NCBI RefSeq assembly: GCF_900105415.1
Contig: NZ_FNSM01000001.1
Location: 5,791,501-5,855,500 of the forward strand
Reading direction: 5' to 3'
Length of the DNA stretch: 64,000 bases
DNA from: Streptomyces sp. TLI_105
GTDB lineage: Bacteria > Actinomycetota > Actinomycetes > Streptomycetales > Streptomycetaceae
A program made the position numbers and the translations under genes. A model generated the notes under the pieces. That model worked only from the letters and a program-made list of their open reading frames with translations, had not been told where the DNA came from and made no database searches. This document shows, one piece after another, positions 24,600-32,143 of the stretch (position 1 is the first letter of the stretch; every line of letters begins with the position of its first letter).

Positions 24600-26042
24600 A
24601 TGCCCCGCCGCCACCTCCACGTGACCGGCGCAGCCGAGGCTCCGCTGCGGGCCGCCCTGCGCGCACTCCGTACCGAGCTCGCGATCCCCGAGGCCTTCCC
24701 GCCCGCCGTCCTCGCCGAGGCCGAAGCCGCCGCGAAGAACCCCCGGCTCCCCTCGTACGACGCCACCGACCTGCCGTTCCTCACGATCGACCCGCCCGGC
24801 TCCACCGACCTCGACCAGGCCATGCACCTGGCCCGCCGGGCCGACGGCGGCTACCGGGTGCACTACGCCATCGCCGACGTCGCCGCCTTCGTCACCCCCG
24901 GCGGAGCGATCGACGCCGAGGCCCACCGGCGCGTCCTCACCCTCTACTTCCCCGACGGCAAGGTCCCCCTCCACCCTCCGGTCCTCTCCGAGGGCGCCGC
25001 CAGCCTGCTCCCCGGCGAACCCCGCCCCGCCCTGCTCTGGCGCATCGACCTCGACGCCGAGGGGCGCAGGGTCGCGACCGACGTCCGCCGCGCCCTCGTC
25101 CGCAGCCGCGCCAAACTCGACTACGCGGGCGTGCAGCGGCGGATCGACGACGGGACCGCCGAGGAACCGCTCGCCCTCCTCCGGGACATCGGCCGGCTCC
25201 GCGAGGCCCTGGAAGCCGAACGCGGCGGCATCTCCCTCAACGTCCCCGAGCAGGAGATCGTCGAACAGGACCACACCTACACCCTCGAATACCGGGCGCC
25301 GCTCCCCGCGGACGGCTGGAACGCCCAGATCTCCCTCCTCACCGGCATGGCCGCCGCCGACCTCATGACCGCCGCCGGCACCGGCATCCTGCGCACCCTC
25401 CCCACCGCCCCCGACGGCGCCGTCGCCCGACTGCGCCGCTCCGCCCACGCCCTCGGCGTCGACTGGCCGCACCACGTCTCGTACGCGGACGTCGTCCGCT
25501 CCGCCGACCCCACGAACCCGCGCCACGCCGCCTTCCTCCAGGAGTGCACCACCCTGCTGCGCGGCGCCGGCTACACCGTCTTCACCGACGGCCACGTCCC
25601 CACCCCGGCCGTGCACGCCGCCGTCGCCGACGAGTACACCCACGCCACCGCCCCGCTGCGCCGCCTCGTCGACCGGTACGCGGGCGAGCTGTGCGTGGCG
25701 GCCGTCGCCGGGGCCGAGCCGCCCGAGTGGGTACGGGCCGCGCTGCCCGCCCTGCCCGACGAGATGGCCACCGGCGCCCGCCGCGCCAACACCGTCGAGC
25801 GCGAGAGCGTCGACATCGTCGAGGCGGCCCTCCTGAAGGAGCGGGTCGGCGAGATCTTCGACGCGTACGTCATCGACGTGAAGGAACGCGAACCGGCCGT
25901 CGGCACCGTCCACCTGGAGGACCCGGCGGTCGTCGCCCGGATCGAGGGCGGCGGGACGAGGCTCCCCCTGGGGGAGTGGCTGCGCGTCAGGCTGTCGGCA
26001 GCGGACCCGGGGACGGCGAAGGTGCTGTTCGCGCCCGCGTGA
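24600..26042 (+). CDS. RNB-domain ribonuclease (RNase II/R family), minimal form
   Basis: 480 residues. The catalytic RNB signature lies at about 55-70 (FLTIDPPGSTDLDQAMHL), with the Asp cluster that binds two Mg ions. YADVVRS, AAVADEYTHATAPLRRLVDRYAGELCVA, near the expected end of the RNB fold, follows. It degrades RNA 3' to 5'. It lacks the N-terminal cold-shock domains, and its C-terminal S1-like tail is short, so it is smaller than RNase R (~800 aa) or RNase II (~640 aa). This single-domain form is typical of Streptomyces. Its 3' end overlaps the convergent membrane gene by 56 nt. Confidence 0.88.
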   Translation: MPRRHLHVTGAAEAPLRAALRALRTELAIPEAFPPAVLAEAEAAAKNPRLPSYDATDLPFLTIDPPGSTDLDQAMHLARRADGGYRVHYAIADVAAFVTPGGAIDAEAHRRVLTLYFPDGKVPLHPPVLSEGAASLLPGEPRPALLWRIDLDAEGRRVATDVRRALVRSRAKLDYAGVQRRIDDGTAEEPLALLRDIGRLREALEAERGGISLNVPEQEIVEQDHTYTLEYRAPLPADGWNAQISLLTGMAAADLMTAAGTGILRTLPTAPDGAVARLRRSAHALGVDWPHHVSYADVVRSADPTNPRHAAFLQECTTLLRGAGYTVFTDGHVPTPAVHAAVADEYTHATAPLRRLVDRYAGELCVAAVAGAEPPEWVRAALPALPDEMATGARRANTVERESVDIVEAALLKERVGEIFDAYVIDVKEREPAVGTVHLEDPAVVARIEGGGTRLPLGEWLRVRLSAADPGTAKVLFAPA

Positions 26043-26925
26043 GCGCCTCGTACAGGGCCTTGGGATCGTCGGCGTGCAGACGGATCAGCCGTACGGGACG
26101 GGGCGCGCCGAGCAGCCGGGGCGCGTCGACCGGCCCGGTCAGCTCGATCGTGACGGAGGTCTGGGAGCCGACGGCGAGGTTCAGCTCGCCCTCGGCCTTC
26201 TCGTGCGAGAAGCACAGCTCACGGCGGACGGCCGCGATCCGGTCGAGCGGGACGGAGACGTCGACGTGCGCGGCCTGCCGCAGCCGGAGGACGTTCCCGG
26301 TGAGCGTGTGCGGGCGGGTCACGGAGGCGGCGTGCAGCCCCAGGACGAACAGCACGGTGTAGACGTCCAGGACGAGGAAGACCGCGTGGACGAAGGGCCA
26401 CTCGTCGAGCAGGTACGACATGCCGACCGTCTCGACCAGGCACACGAACGCGAAGCCGTACATCAGCGCCGCCTGGTCCCGGCCGTGCGGGAACACCCCG
26501 TCCGCGCCCGCCACCCCGTGCCGCCGCCGCGCGACCCAGCGCCCCAGGCTCGCCATCAGGCGAAGCTCGTGCCCCACGAGCCGCAGCACGGGCCCGGGCA
26601 CCAGCTCGGCCGCGACGGCCCGCCGGGAGAGCCCGCGCCTCCGCAGCCGCACCCAGACGACGCCCTCGGCGGCCGGCAGCCCCAGGACGAGCACCTCCCC
26701 CACGAGCAGCACGCCCCCGGATATCCGTACGCCCGCCAGAAGACAGACGAAGAGCACGAACCCGGCGGGCAGCGCGGCGTACGCGACCCCGCGCAGCAGC
26801 CGCAGCACCCGACCGTGCGCGGGCGCGCCGTCCGCCCGCCCCCCGGCCGTCGCGCGACCGGCGCCGCCGGCCACCGACTCCGCCACCGGACCACCCGCCC
26901 CGTCCGGCACCCGCGTACCCGTCAT
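25987..26925 (-). CDS. Polytopic membrane protein co-transcribed with a MerR regulator
   Basis: 312 residues from ATG 26925 (GAGGGGGG upstream). A low-complexity Ala/Gly-rich N-terminus (1-42) is followed by about six helices: (VAYAALPAGFVLFVCLLAG), (GGVLLVGEVLVLGLPAA), later YGFAFVCLVETVGMSYLL and FVHAVFLVLDVYTVLFVLGLH. A soluble beta-rich tail (about 215-312) follows. No transport motif is evident. The ATG overlaps the MerR stop by 4 nt, so the MerR protein probably controls its own operon with this gene as target. Function unknown; a role in drug or membrane stress is inference. Confidence 0.75.
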   Translation of the reverse strand: MTGTRVPDGAGGPVAESVAGGAGRATAGGRADGAPAHGRVLRLLRGVAYAALPAGFVLFVCLLAGVRISGGVLLVGEVLVLGLPAAEGVVWVRLRRRGLSRRAVAAELVPGPVLRLVGHELRLMASLGRWVARRRHGVAGADGVFPHGRDQAALMYGFAFVCLVETVGMSYLLDEWPFVHAVFLVLDVYTVLFVLGLHAASVTRPHTLTGNVLRLRQAAHVDVSVPLDRIAAVRRELCFSHEKAEGELNLAVGSQTSVTIELTGPVDAPRLLGAPRPVRLIRLHADDPKALYEALTRARTAPSPSPGPLPTA

Positions 26926-27704
26926 CGACCCGACCCCCCTCTTCCCCCTGAATCGGCGCCCTCCTCGGCCCATCCTCCCCGCACCAGCCCGAGCGCACGC
27001 CGCACCGCCGCCGACTGGGCCGGCGCCAGGTCCGCGAAGAAGGCGTCGGCGAGGCCGCCGGAGCCCTCCTCGGGCAGGTCCACGGCCATCCCGTCCGGCA
27101 GGACCGCGGCCAGGGCGCGAGCGGCCTCGTCCACCCGGGGATCGTCCGGTGCCACGTCGGCGAGGGCGTCGAGGAGCGCGTACAGCTCCCGTGCGCCGCC
27201 CGCCGCCCCGTGCATCAGCTCCATCAGCCGGGCCCGTTCCGCGTCGGGGACGACGGCGTCGAGCAGGGCCAGGACCTCCCTGTCCTTCGCCGCCATCGGG
27301 GACCCGGGCAGCTCGCCCACACCCGCGAGCAGCGCCGCCAGCTCCGGCGACACGGGCCCCTCGGCGGGCAGGCGCCCCGCCCGGGCCTCGACGAGGAGCG
27401 GGGCGAGACGCTCCCGGCGCTCCCTGATCACCGCCTCCTGCCGGGCCAGGTCGTCCGCCAGCTCCTGGAGCACCTCCACGAGTCCCCGCCCCTCGTCGTC
27501 CGCGAGCACGTCCCGCACCTCCTCGAGCCCGAGCCCCAGCTCGGTCAGCCGCCGGATCCGGGCGAGCAGCACGGCGTCCCGCACCCCGTACTCCCGGTAC
27601 CCGTTGGCCCGCCGCTCCGGCTCGGGCAACAGCCCCGACTGGTGGTAGTGCCGCACGGCCCGGGGGGTGACCCCGACGAGCGCGGCGATCTCGCCGATCC
27701 GCAT
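26922..27704 (-). CDS. MerR-family transcriptional activator
   Basis: 260 residues, longer than typical MerR. The N-terminal winged HTH (1-70: MRIGEIAALVGVTPRAVRHYHQSGLLPEPERRANGYREYG) and the coiled-coil dimer helix (about 75-110) are standard. The 150-residue C-terminal helical domain (PELAALLAGVG...RELYALLDALADVAPDDPRV) resembles TipA-like ligand-binding extensions. The mRNA is probably leaderless: -10 TCTACT ends 7 nt before the ATG. The promoter has the elongated 19-bp spacer of MerR-controlled promoters. Overlaps the next gene by 4 nt. Confidence 0.92.
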   Translation of the reverse strand: MRIGEIAALVGVTPRAVRHYHQSGLLPEPERRANGYREYGVRDAVLLARIRRLTELGLGLEEVRDVLADDEGRGLVEVLQELADDLARQEAVIRERRERLAPLLVEARAGRLPAEGPVSPELAALLAGVGELPGSPMAAKDREVLALLDAVVPDAERARLMELMHGAAGGARELYALLDALADVAPDDPRVDEAARALAAVLPDGMAVDLPEEGSGGLADAFFADLAPAQSAAVRRALGLVRGGWAEEGADSGGRGGSGR

Positions 27705-27710
27705 GCGCCC

Positions 27711-27741
27711 AGTAGAAACCCTGACGCTGCGACAAGGTCAA
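27711..27741 (-). promoter_or_regulatory. MerR-type promoter with 19-bp spacer
   Basis: On the minus strand: -35 TTGACC (complement of 27736-27741), 19-bp spacer, -10 TCTACT (complement of 27711-27716). The spacer contains an imperfect dyad, ACCTTGTC / GTCAGGGT, in the position MerR activators bind. This strongly suggests autoregulation of the merR operon. Confidence 0.75.
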
Positions 27742-27805
27742 GCGATCGCTTCCGCCCGGAGACGGCCGACTTCCTCCGAATCGGCAGGTAGCATGGTCGG
27801 CACGG

Positions 27806-28208
27806 CAGACGAGCCGGGCGGACGGCCGCGTGGAGATCCTCGAATCTCCCCGAGGAACGTCCGGGCTCCACAGAGCAGGGTGGTGGCTAACGGCCACCCG
27901 GGGTGACCCGCGGGACAGTGCCACAGAAAACAGACCGCCGGGGACCTCGGTCCTCGGTAAGGGTGAAACGGTGGTGTAAGAGACCACCAGCGCCTGAGGT
28001 GACTCAGGCGGCTAGGTAAACCCCACTCGGAGCAAGGTCAAGAGGGGACACCCCGGTGTCCCTGCGCGGATGTTCGAGGGCTGCTCGCCCGAGTCCGCGG
28101 GTAGACCGCACGAGGCCGGCGGCAACGCCGGTCCTAGATGGATGGCCGTCGCCCCGACGACCGTGAGGTCCCGGGGCACAGAACCCGGCGTACAGCTCGG
28201 CTCGTCTG
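27806..28208 (+). ncRNA. rnpB: RNase P RNA (M1, type A)
   Basis: The catalytic RNA of RNase P, which trims the 5' ends of tRNAs. The hallmark conserved segments are present: GAGGAACGTCCGGGCTCC near 27852, ACAGAAAACAGACCGCC near 27922, GGTAAGGGTGAAACGGTGG near 27955, and the 3' conserved AGATGGATGGCCG near 28136. The ends pair: CAGACGAGCC (27806-27815) with GGCTCGTCTG (28199-28208), forming helix P1. It is followed by a strong terminator hairpin. Exact 5' and 3' nucleotides are estimated from the P1 pairing. Confidence 0.96.
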
Positions 28209-28220
28209 TCGGTAAGCCGG

Positions 28221-28263
28221 AGAAGGGCCTCTGACCAGCATCTTCCTGGTCAGAGGCCCTTCT
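28221..28263 (+). terminator. Terminator of rnpB
   Basis: Perfect 18-bp stem (AGAAGGGCCTCTGACCAG and complement) with a 7-nt loop CATCTTC, followed by TGTCTCTC. It lies 12 nt after rnpB and marks the left border of the lower-GC patch. Confidence 0.92.
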
Positions 28264-28392
28264 TGTCTCTCAGGCATGCAAGGGGGCGCTCACTTTCTGT
28301 GACTGTTTCCGTGTGCTTCCCAGTGCTGTGTGGCGATCCTGTGGCGATGGTTGTCGCCTTCTGAGGCCAAGCTCAGCCTGGAGACCCGCGTC

Positions 28393-29136
28393 TCAGGGAA
28401 CTCGCAGGAAGGCGCACGCGGGACCTTTGTCGTTGTCCACATCGCAGGGGCCCGCGCCTGCGGCGTCTTCCTTTTTATCCTGAATATTATCGCTCGTGGC
28501 AATGTAAACGGCCAGGTGGGTGAATTTACCCGGAGTGAACGGAATCGAGACCTTCTGGTCCACGACCGATTTGTCATCCGGCCTCAGGGTTCCGATGTAG
28601 AATGCCTCGGCCGGATCGAAACTGCTGAACTTCGAATCGACCAGATTCGACGGGTGGACGAAGGCCGTGAGTCGACGGTCCTTCTGGACTCCGTCGGCAC
28701 GCACGTCGAAAGTCAGGGTCAAGTCGGGTCGCTTGCCCTCGATCTTCAAGTTGGTGATGGTCGCTCTCCCGCTTCCGTTCGCAGCTTCGGCTGCTCCGGC
28801 GACGGCCACGCTCATCGCGCCGATGAAGGCCGCGACGCCGAGAGCCAGTACGACCGTCTCCCATACGATTCCCTTTTCGTTCCGGGGAATGAAAAGGGCC
28901 GCGATGCTGAGGGCGAAAGCCGCGAAGGTCAGCCCCAGTGCGATCCACAGCGCATTCGAGCTGTTGTTGAGTGCAATGAATACCCGCTCGCTTCCCAGGC
29001 CGAGCCCCGTCATGACGCCGGTAACGGCAACGAATGCGCCTGCGAGGATTTTGGCGACATCGTCCAGGTGCTTGCCGGTCACTTCGGCGTCCTGCCCGCT
29101 CCGGACTTGCTTGGGGGGTGCCTCGTTGCTGCTCAT
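28393..29136 (-). CDS. Orphan membrane protein with three N-terminal helices and an extracytoplasmic domain
   Basis: 247 residues from ATG 29136 (GAAGG upstream). A polar N-terminus (1-27) is followed by three predicted helices: ILAGAFVAVTGVMTGLGLG (about 30-48), ALWIALGLTFAAFALSIAALFI (about 62-84) and IVWETVVLALGVAAFIGAMSV (about 90-112). A beta-rich C-terminal domain (about 125-247) reads like an Ig-like or sandwich fold (RATITNLKIEGKRPDLTLTFDVRADG). Two Cys (near 233 and 242) could form a disulfide. I do not recognise the family. Base composition is lower than its neighbours, so it was probably acquired. It could be an effector or a sensor, but nothing adjacent supports either. Confidence 0.75.
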   Translation of the reverse strand: MSSNEAPPKQVRSGQDAEVTGKHLDDVAKILAGAFVAVTGVMTGLGLGSERVFIALNNSSNALWIALGLTFAAFALSIAALFIPRNEKGIVWETVVLALGVAAFIGAMSVAVAGAAEAANGSGRATITNLKIEGKRPDLTLTFDVRADGVQKDRRLTAFVHPSNLVDSKFSSFDPAEAFYIGTLRPDDKSVVDQKVSIPFTPGKFTHLAVYIATSDNIQDKKEDAAGAGPCDVDNDKGPACAFLRVP

Positions 29137-29266
29137 GATTGCCTTCGCCGCTTTTCGGGACGGGATGTATCACCATGTCAGGCGAGCATTTCTGCTGGCT
29201 GGCGAAATACCCCAGAGCCCCTCGAAGAGGACCCGGACGGGCTAGGTGTGGACTGCCGCAGCTTGA

Positions 29267-29430
29267 TTACAGCGGGGTCTGGGTCTTCTGTTTGAGGCGC
29301 ATCTTGATCTTCATCGGGCCGAAATGGTGGTGCTGCCGGAGGTAGACGATCTTGTCGACGGTCCCCTTCGGCATGTCCGCATCCGGAGCCGTGGGGTTGC
29401 GGATGCCGTACGCGGATTCCACGTCCGCCA
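29267..29430 (-). pseudogene. Fragment of an IS481-family transposase
   Basis: On the minus strand, a frame ending at TAA 29267 reads ...YGIRNPTAPDADMPKGTVDKIVYLRQHHHFGPMKIKMRLK, which closely resembles the helix-turn-helix/linker segment of IS481 transposases (usual form VDKIVYLRQHYHFGPxKIxMYLK). The rest of the protein, including the DDE domain, and the terminal inverted repeats are missing. It is a decayed scrap at the right border of the low-GC patch. Confidence 0.7.
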
Positions 29431-29435
29431 CCAGG

Positions 29436-29948
29436 TCAGGGGCGGCGGACCTCGAAGTGGAAGCAGCCGTACTCGACCGCCCGGACGTGCACCAGGGCCA
29501 CCTCCGGGTCGGCGAAGGCCTCGGTGAGGGCCCGGTCGAAGCCGTCGGCGGGGGTCTCCGGGAGCTCCAGGAGGCGGCCTCCGACGATCCGGCCGGCCGC
29601 GTCGTAGCGGCGCAGGACGCGGAGCGCCCCGGGGCGGGAGAAGGGGTACGTCCCCGAGGGCGCGGGGCCGCCGCAGCCCTCGGCGTGGATGAAGACGGGA
29701 CCCTGCTCGTCGTACGCGCCGGGCTCGGCGCCGGTCTCGGCGGCCCAGCGGCGCAGGGGCGCGTACGAGACGAGGGCGATCCGCTCGCCGGGCGCGGAGG
29801 GGCGCAGGCAGCAGCGGAGGGGGTCGCCGCCGTCGATGGCGGTGCGGGGCGCGCAGGCGCGGCCGGCGTCGTCGGTGACGCGCAGCCGGGCGAGGGTCGC
29901 GGAGGGGATCGCGAGGGCACGGTACGCCGTGGCGGTGTGGGTGCTCAT
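29436..29948 (-). CDS. DUF1203 family protein
   Basis: 170 residues with the DUF1203 features: YRALAIPSATLARLRVTDDAGR at the N-terminus, GGDPLRCCLRPSAPGERIALVSYAPLRRW (paired Cys), GPVFIHAEGCGGPAPSGTYPFSRPGALRVLRRYD and the DGFDRALTEAFADPEVALVHVRAVEYGCFHFEVRRP ending. Cytoplasmic; family function unknown. Single gene, with 137 nt to the divergent VOC gene. Its 3' end touches the IS481 scrap, so the insertion relic stops just short of it. Confidence 0.85.
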   Translation of the reverse strand: MSTHTATAYRALAIPSATLARLRVTDDAGRACAPRTAIDGGDPLRCCLRPSAPGERIALVSYAPLRRWAAETGAEPGAYDEQGPVFIHAEGCGGPAPSGTYPFSRPGALRVLRRYDAAGRIVGGRLLELPETPADGFDRALTEAFADPEVALVHVRAVEYGCFHFEVRRP

Positions 29949-30085
29949 GAGGTCAGGGTGCCGGGGCGGCCCCCGTGCCGCTGGCGCAATTCGGACGGAG
30001 CGCTCCTGTCCGGTGATCCGCCGGGCGGGGCCCGGTCGGCTTCGGTACGGTCGGCTCGCGAGCCGCTACGAAGGGAGCAGTCCGA

Positions 30086-30547
30086 ATGAGCCGCCGTTTC
30101 CAGGTCACCTTCGACGCCCACGATCCCCGCGCGCTGTCCTCCTTCTGGCGTGACGCGCTGGGGTACGTCCACCCCGGCCCGCCCGGGGTCGAACTGCCCG
30201 GGGGCGCCGACCCGTTGGCCGCCTGGGACGACTTCCTCGCGCGGATCGGCGTGCCGGAGGACCAGCGCAACTCCAGGTCCGCCATCGAGGACCCGGACGG
30301 GCAGGGCCCGCGTGTCTTCTTCCAGCAGGTGCCGGAGGAGAAGGCCGGCAAGAACCGGGTGCACCTCGACGTCCGCGCCGCCCCCGGACTGGTGGGGGAC
30401 GAGCGCATGGCGGCCCTGGAGGCCGAGTGCGACCGGCTCGTCGGCCTCGGGGCGAAGCGGGTGCGCCGCTTCGAGCCCGCTCCGCCGATGAGCGGCGGCC
30501 ACATCGTGATGACCGACCCCGAGGGCAACGAGTTCTGCCTGGACTGA
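30086..30547 (+). CDS. VOC (glyoxalase/bleomycin-resistance-like) superfamily protein
   Basis: 153 residues: beta-alpha-beta-beta-beta VOC module. QVTFDAHDPRALSSFWRDALGY (strand and helix 1), then a repeat with NRVHLDVRAAPG and VGLGAKRVRRFEPAPPMSGGHIVMTDPEGNEFCLD; the last 20 residues are the characteristic VOC ending. His and Glu ligands for a metal are in place (H in VHLDV, E in GNEFC). Substrate unknown. ATG 30086 preceded by AAGGGAG. Confidence 0.88.
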   Translation: MSRRFQVTFDAHDPRALSSFWRDALGYVHPGPPGVELPGGADPLAAWDDFLARIGVPEDQRNSRSAIEDPDGQGPRVFFQQVPEEKAGKNRVHLDVRAAPGLVGDERMAALEAECDRLVGLGAKRVRRFEPAPPMSGGHIVMTDPEGNEFCLD

Positions 30548-30631
30548 ACGTCCGACCCTGGGCGCGGGCGGCGAACCCGCAGGTCATACCCTGTGGGGCG
30601 CTGAGGCGTCATCAGGGAGGGGCGGGGTCGC

Positions 30632-31657
30632 GTGGGCGTGTCGCTGGACAAGGGTCCGGTTCGGGAGGAGCAGTGGTGGCGACGGCCCGGGTTCGTCGTC
30701 TTCTGTCTGTTCCTCGTGCCGCCGGCCGGCATGGTGCTGGCCTGGCGGACCCGTTGGTCGCCCGGCCGGAAGGTCCTCGCGACCGTCCTGTCCGCCGTCT
30801 GGTTCGTGGCGGTCGGCACCAGTGACCCGCCGGCGGATCGGCCCGCGGCGGCCGGCGCCCGGCCGCGGGCCACCGGCTTTCCGTCCTTCACCCCGTACAC
30901 CCCGCCCACGCCCACCCCGCGCCCGATCGTGCGGCGGGTGGTCGCCGACTACACCGGCCAGAACCTGGAGACGGCGTCGAGGGCGGCGTACGAGGCGGGG
31001 TTCCGGACGCGCTCGCACGACGCCACCGAGGGCGACAAGATGCAACTCGTCGACGGCAACTGGAAGGTCTGCTTCCAGGAGCCGGCCGCCGGGGAGACCG
31101 CCACGACCGAGCAGGGGCGGCGGAGCCGGATCGAGTTCGCCGTCGTCGAGAAGGGCAGCCCCTGCCCGGCGCGGGACGGCGAGGCCGTCGTCTTCCCCAA
31201 GGTGCCGAACGTCGTCGGCAAGACCTTCGAGACCGGCTCCGCGATCCTCCGGAAGAAGGGCCTGACCGAGATCCGGGGCGCCGGCGCCTACACGGACGTC
31301 GACCTGGCGGCCGGTCACGACGACTGGCGGATCTGCTTCCAGGACCCGGAGGCGGGCGAGGACGTCGAGGACCCGCGGTACATGTCCGTCCGTCTCTCCC
31401 TCGCCCGCCCCGGCCTCTCCTGCCCGAGCGAGGACTACGCCCGGCTGCACCCGGATCCCGACCCGGACCGCGACGGCAGCGGCAGCGGCTCGGGAGGCTC
31501 CGGCTCGGGTTCCGGCGGATCCGACGGCGGCCTCGCCTACTACAAGAACTGCGACGCCGTCCGCGCCGCCGGCAAGGCCCCCATCTACCGGGGCCAGCCC
31601 GGCTACCGCTCCGGCCTCGACCGGGACGGCGACGGCAAGGCCTGCGACTGGTCCTGA
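30632..31657 (+). CDS. Membrane-anchored protein with PASTA-like repeats and an excalibur domain
   Basis: 341 residues from GTG 30632. Two N-terminal helices (about 17-36 and 47-64) are followed by a Pro/Thr linker (FTPYTPPTPTPRPIV). Two PASTA-like repeats of ~80 residues follow (about 105-185 and 190-265); they share NLETAS/FETGSA, a WxxCFQ motif and a closing Cys. A Gly/Ser spacer leads to a C-terminal excalibur domain (about 305-341), ending DRDGDGKACDW, a calcium-binding DxDxDGxxC motif. The protein should sit at the cell surface. PASTA repeats usually bind cell wall fragments; a wall-associated, calcium-binding role is inferred. Confidence 0.8.
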   Translation: MGVSLDKGPVREEQWWRRPGFVVFCLFLVPPAGMVLAWRTRWSPGRKVLATVLSAVWFVAVGTSDPPADRPAAAGARPRATGFPSFTPYTPPTPTPRPIVRRVVADYTGQNLETASRAAYEAGFRTRSHDATEGDKMQLVDGNWKVCFQEPAAGETATTEQGRRSRIEFAVVEKGSPCPARDGEAVVFPKVPNVVGKTFETGSAILRKKGLTEIRGAGAYTDVDLAAGHDDWRICFQDPEAGEDVEDPRYMSVRLSLARPGLSCPSEDYARLHPDPDPDRDGSGSGSGGSGSGSGGSDGGLAYYKNCDAVRAAGKAPIYRGQPGYRSGLDRDGDGKACDWS

Positions 31658-31735
31658 CGGACCGGCACCGCTGTTGGGGGGACCTCACGGCCCGGATGAA
31701 CGGTCAGGGGGGTCCCACGGGTGTACGGGTGGGGC

Positions 31736-32059
31736 ATGACGATTTCCGTGAGCAAGCTCAGCGACCCGGCCGTGCGTGCCTTCGTCACGGCTCTCAACGC
31801 CCACGACGAGGCCGCCCTCTTCGAGGCCCTGACGCCCGATGTGACCATGTCCGACGACGGCTCCGACCGCGATGTGCGGCAGTGGCTCGACAGGGAGGTG
31901 TTCGCCTCGCGCGGGCACATGGACGTCGAGAGCGAGGCGGACGGCGGGCTCGCGCTCGTCGCCGGCTACCGCAACGACACCTGGGGCGAGATGCGCACCA
32001 AGTGGCGGTTCACCGTCGACGGCGGCAAGATCTCCCGGTTCGAGACCGGGCAGGCCTGA
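31736..32059 (+). CDS. SnoaL/NTF2-like fold protein
   Basis: 107 residues from ATG 31736. The sequence ISVSKLSDPAVRAFVTALNAHDEAALFEALTPDVTMSDDGSDRDVRQWLDREVF...WGEMRTKWRFTVDGGKISRFETGQA has the long N-terminal helix and final curved beta-sheet of NTF2-like proteins, a scaffold used by SnoaL-type enzymes and many small binding proteins. No catalytic residue can be named. Stand-alone gene, closed by a hairpin at 32067-32100. Confidence 0.75.
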   Translation: MTISVSKLSDPAVRAFVTALNAHDEAALFEALTPDVTMSDDGSDRDVRQWLDREVFASRGHMDVESEADGGLALVAGYRNDTWGEMRTKWRFTVDGGKISRFETGQA

Positions 32060-32066
32060 CGTCCCT

Positions 32067-32100
32067 CCGGCCGGGGGTGGGTCTCCCCCCTCCCGGCCGG
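32067..32100 (+). terminator. Hairpin after the NTF2-like gene
   Basis: CCGGCCGGG (32067-32075) pairs with CCCGGCCGG (32092-32100), with inner G/C pairs and a loop. Probable terminator between the convergent NTF2-like gene and the SDR gene. Confidence 0.6.
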
Positions 32101-32143
32101 TGTGGGGCACGGGGTCGACTCCGGCCGACCTGCGGTACGGGGG

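Larger units (their letters stand above)
28264..29435. other. Lower-GC accessory patch downstream of rnpB
   Basis: Base composition drops visibly here (runs such as CTTTTTATCC and GAATATTATCG) compared with the flanking >70% GC. It starts right after the rnpB terminator and ends at the IS481 scrap. It holds one complete orphan gene (28393-29136) and that transposase fragment. At its left end, TGTGGCGAT is repeated at 28329 and 28340 (11 bp apart), as in integrase arm-type sites, but no integrase remains. I interpret it as the relic of an insertion, not proven. Confidence 0.65.

Noticed and set aside
28290..28577. 95-residue frame in the low-GC patch
   Set aside because: Antisense to the 3' end of the membrane protein gene, with basic low-complexity sequence and no ribosome site.
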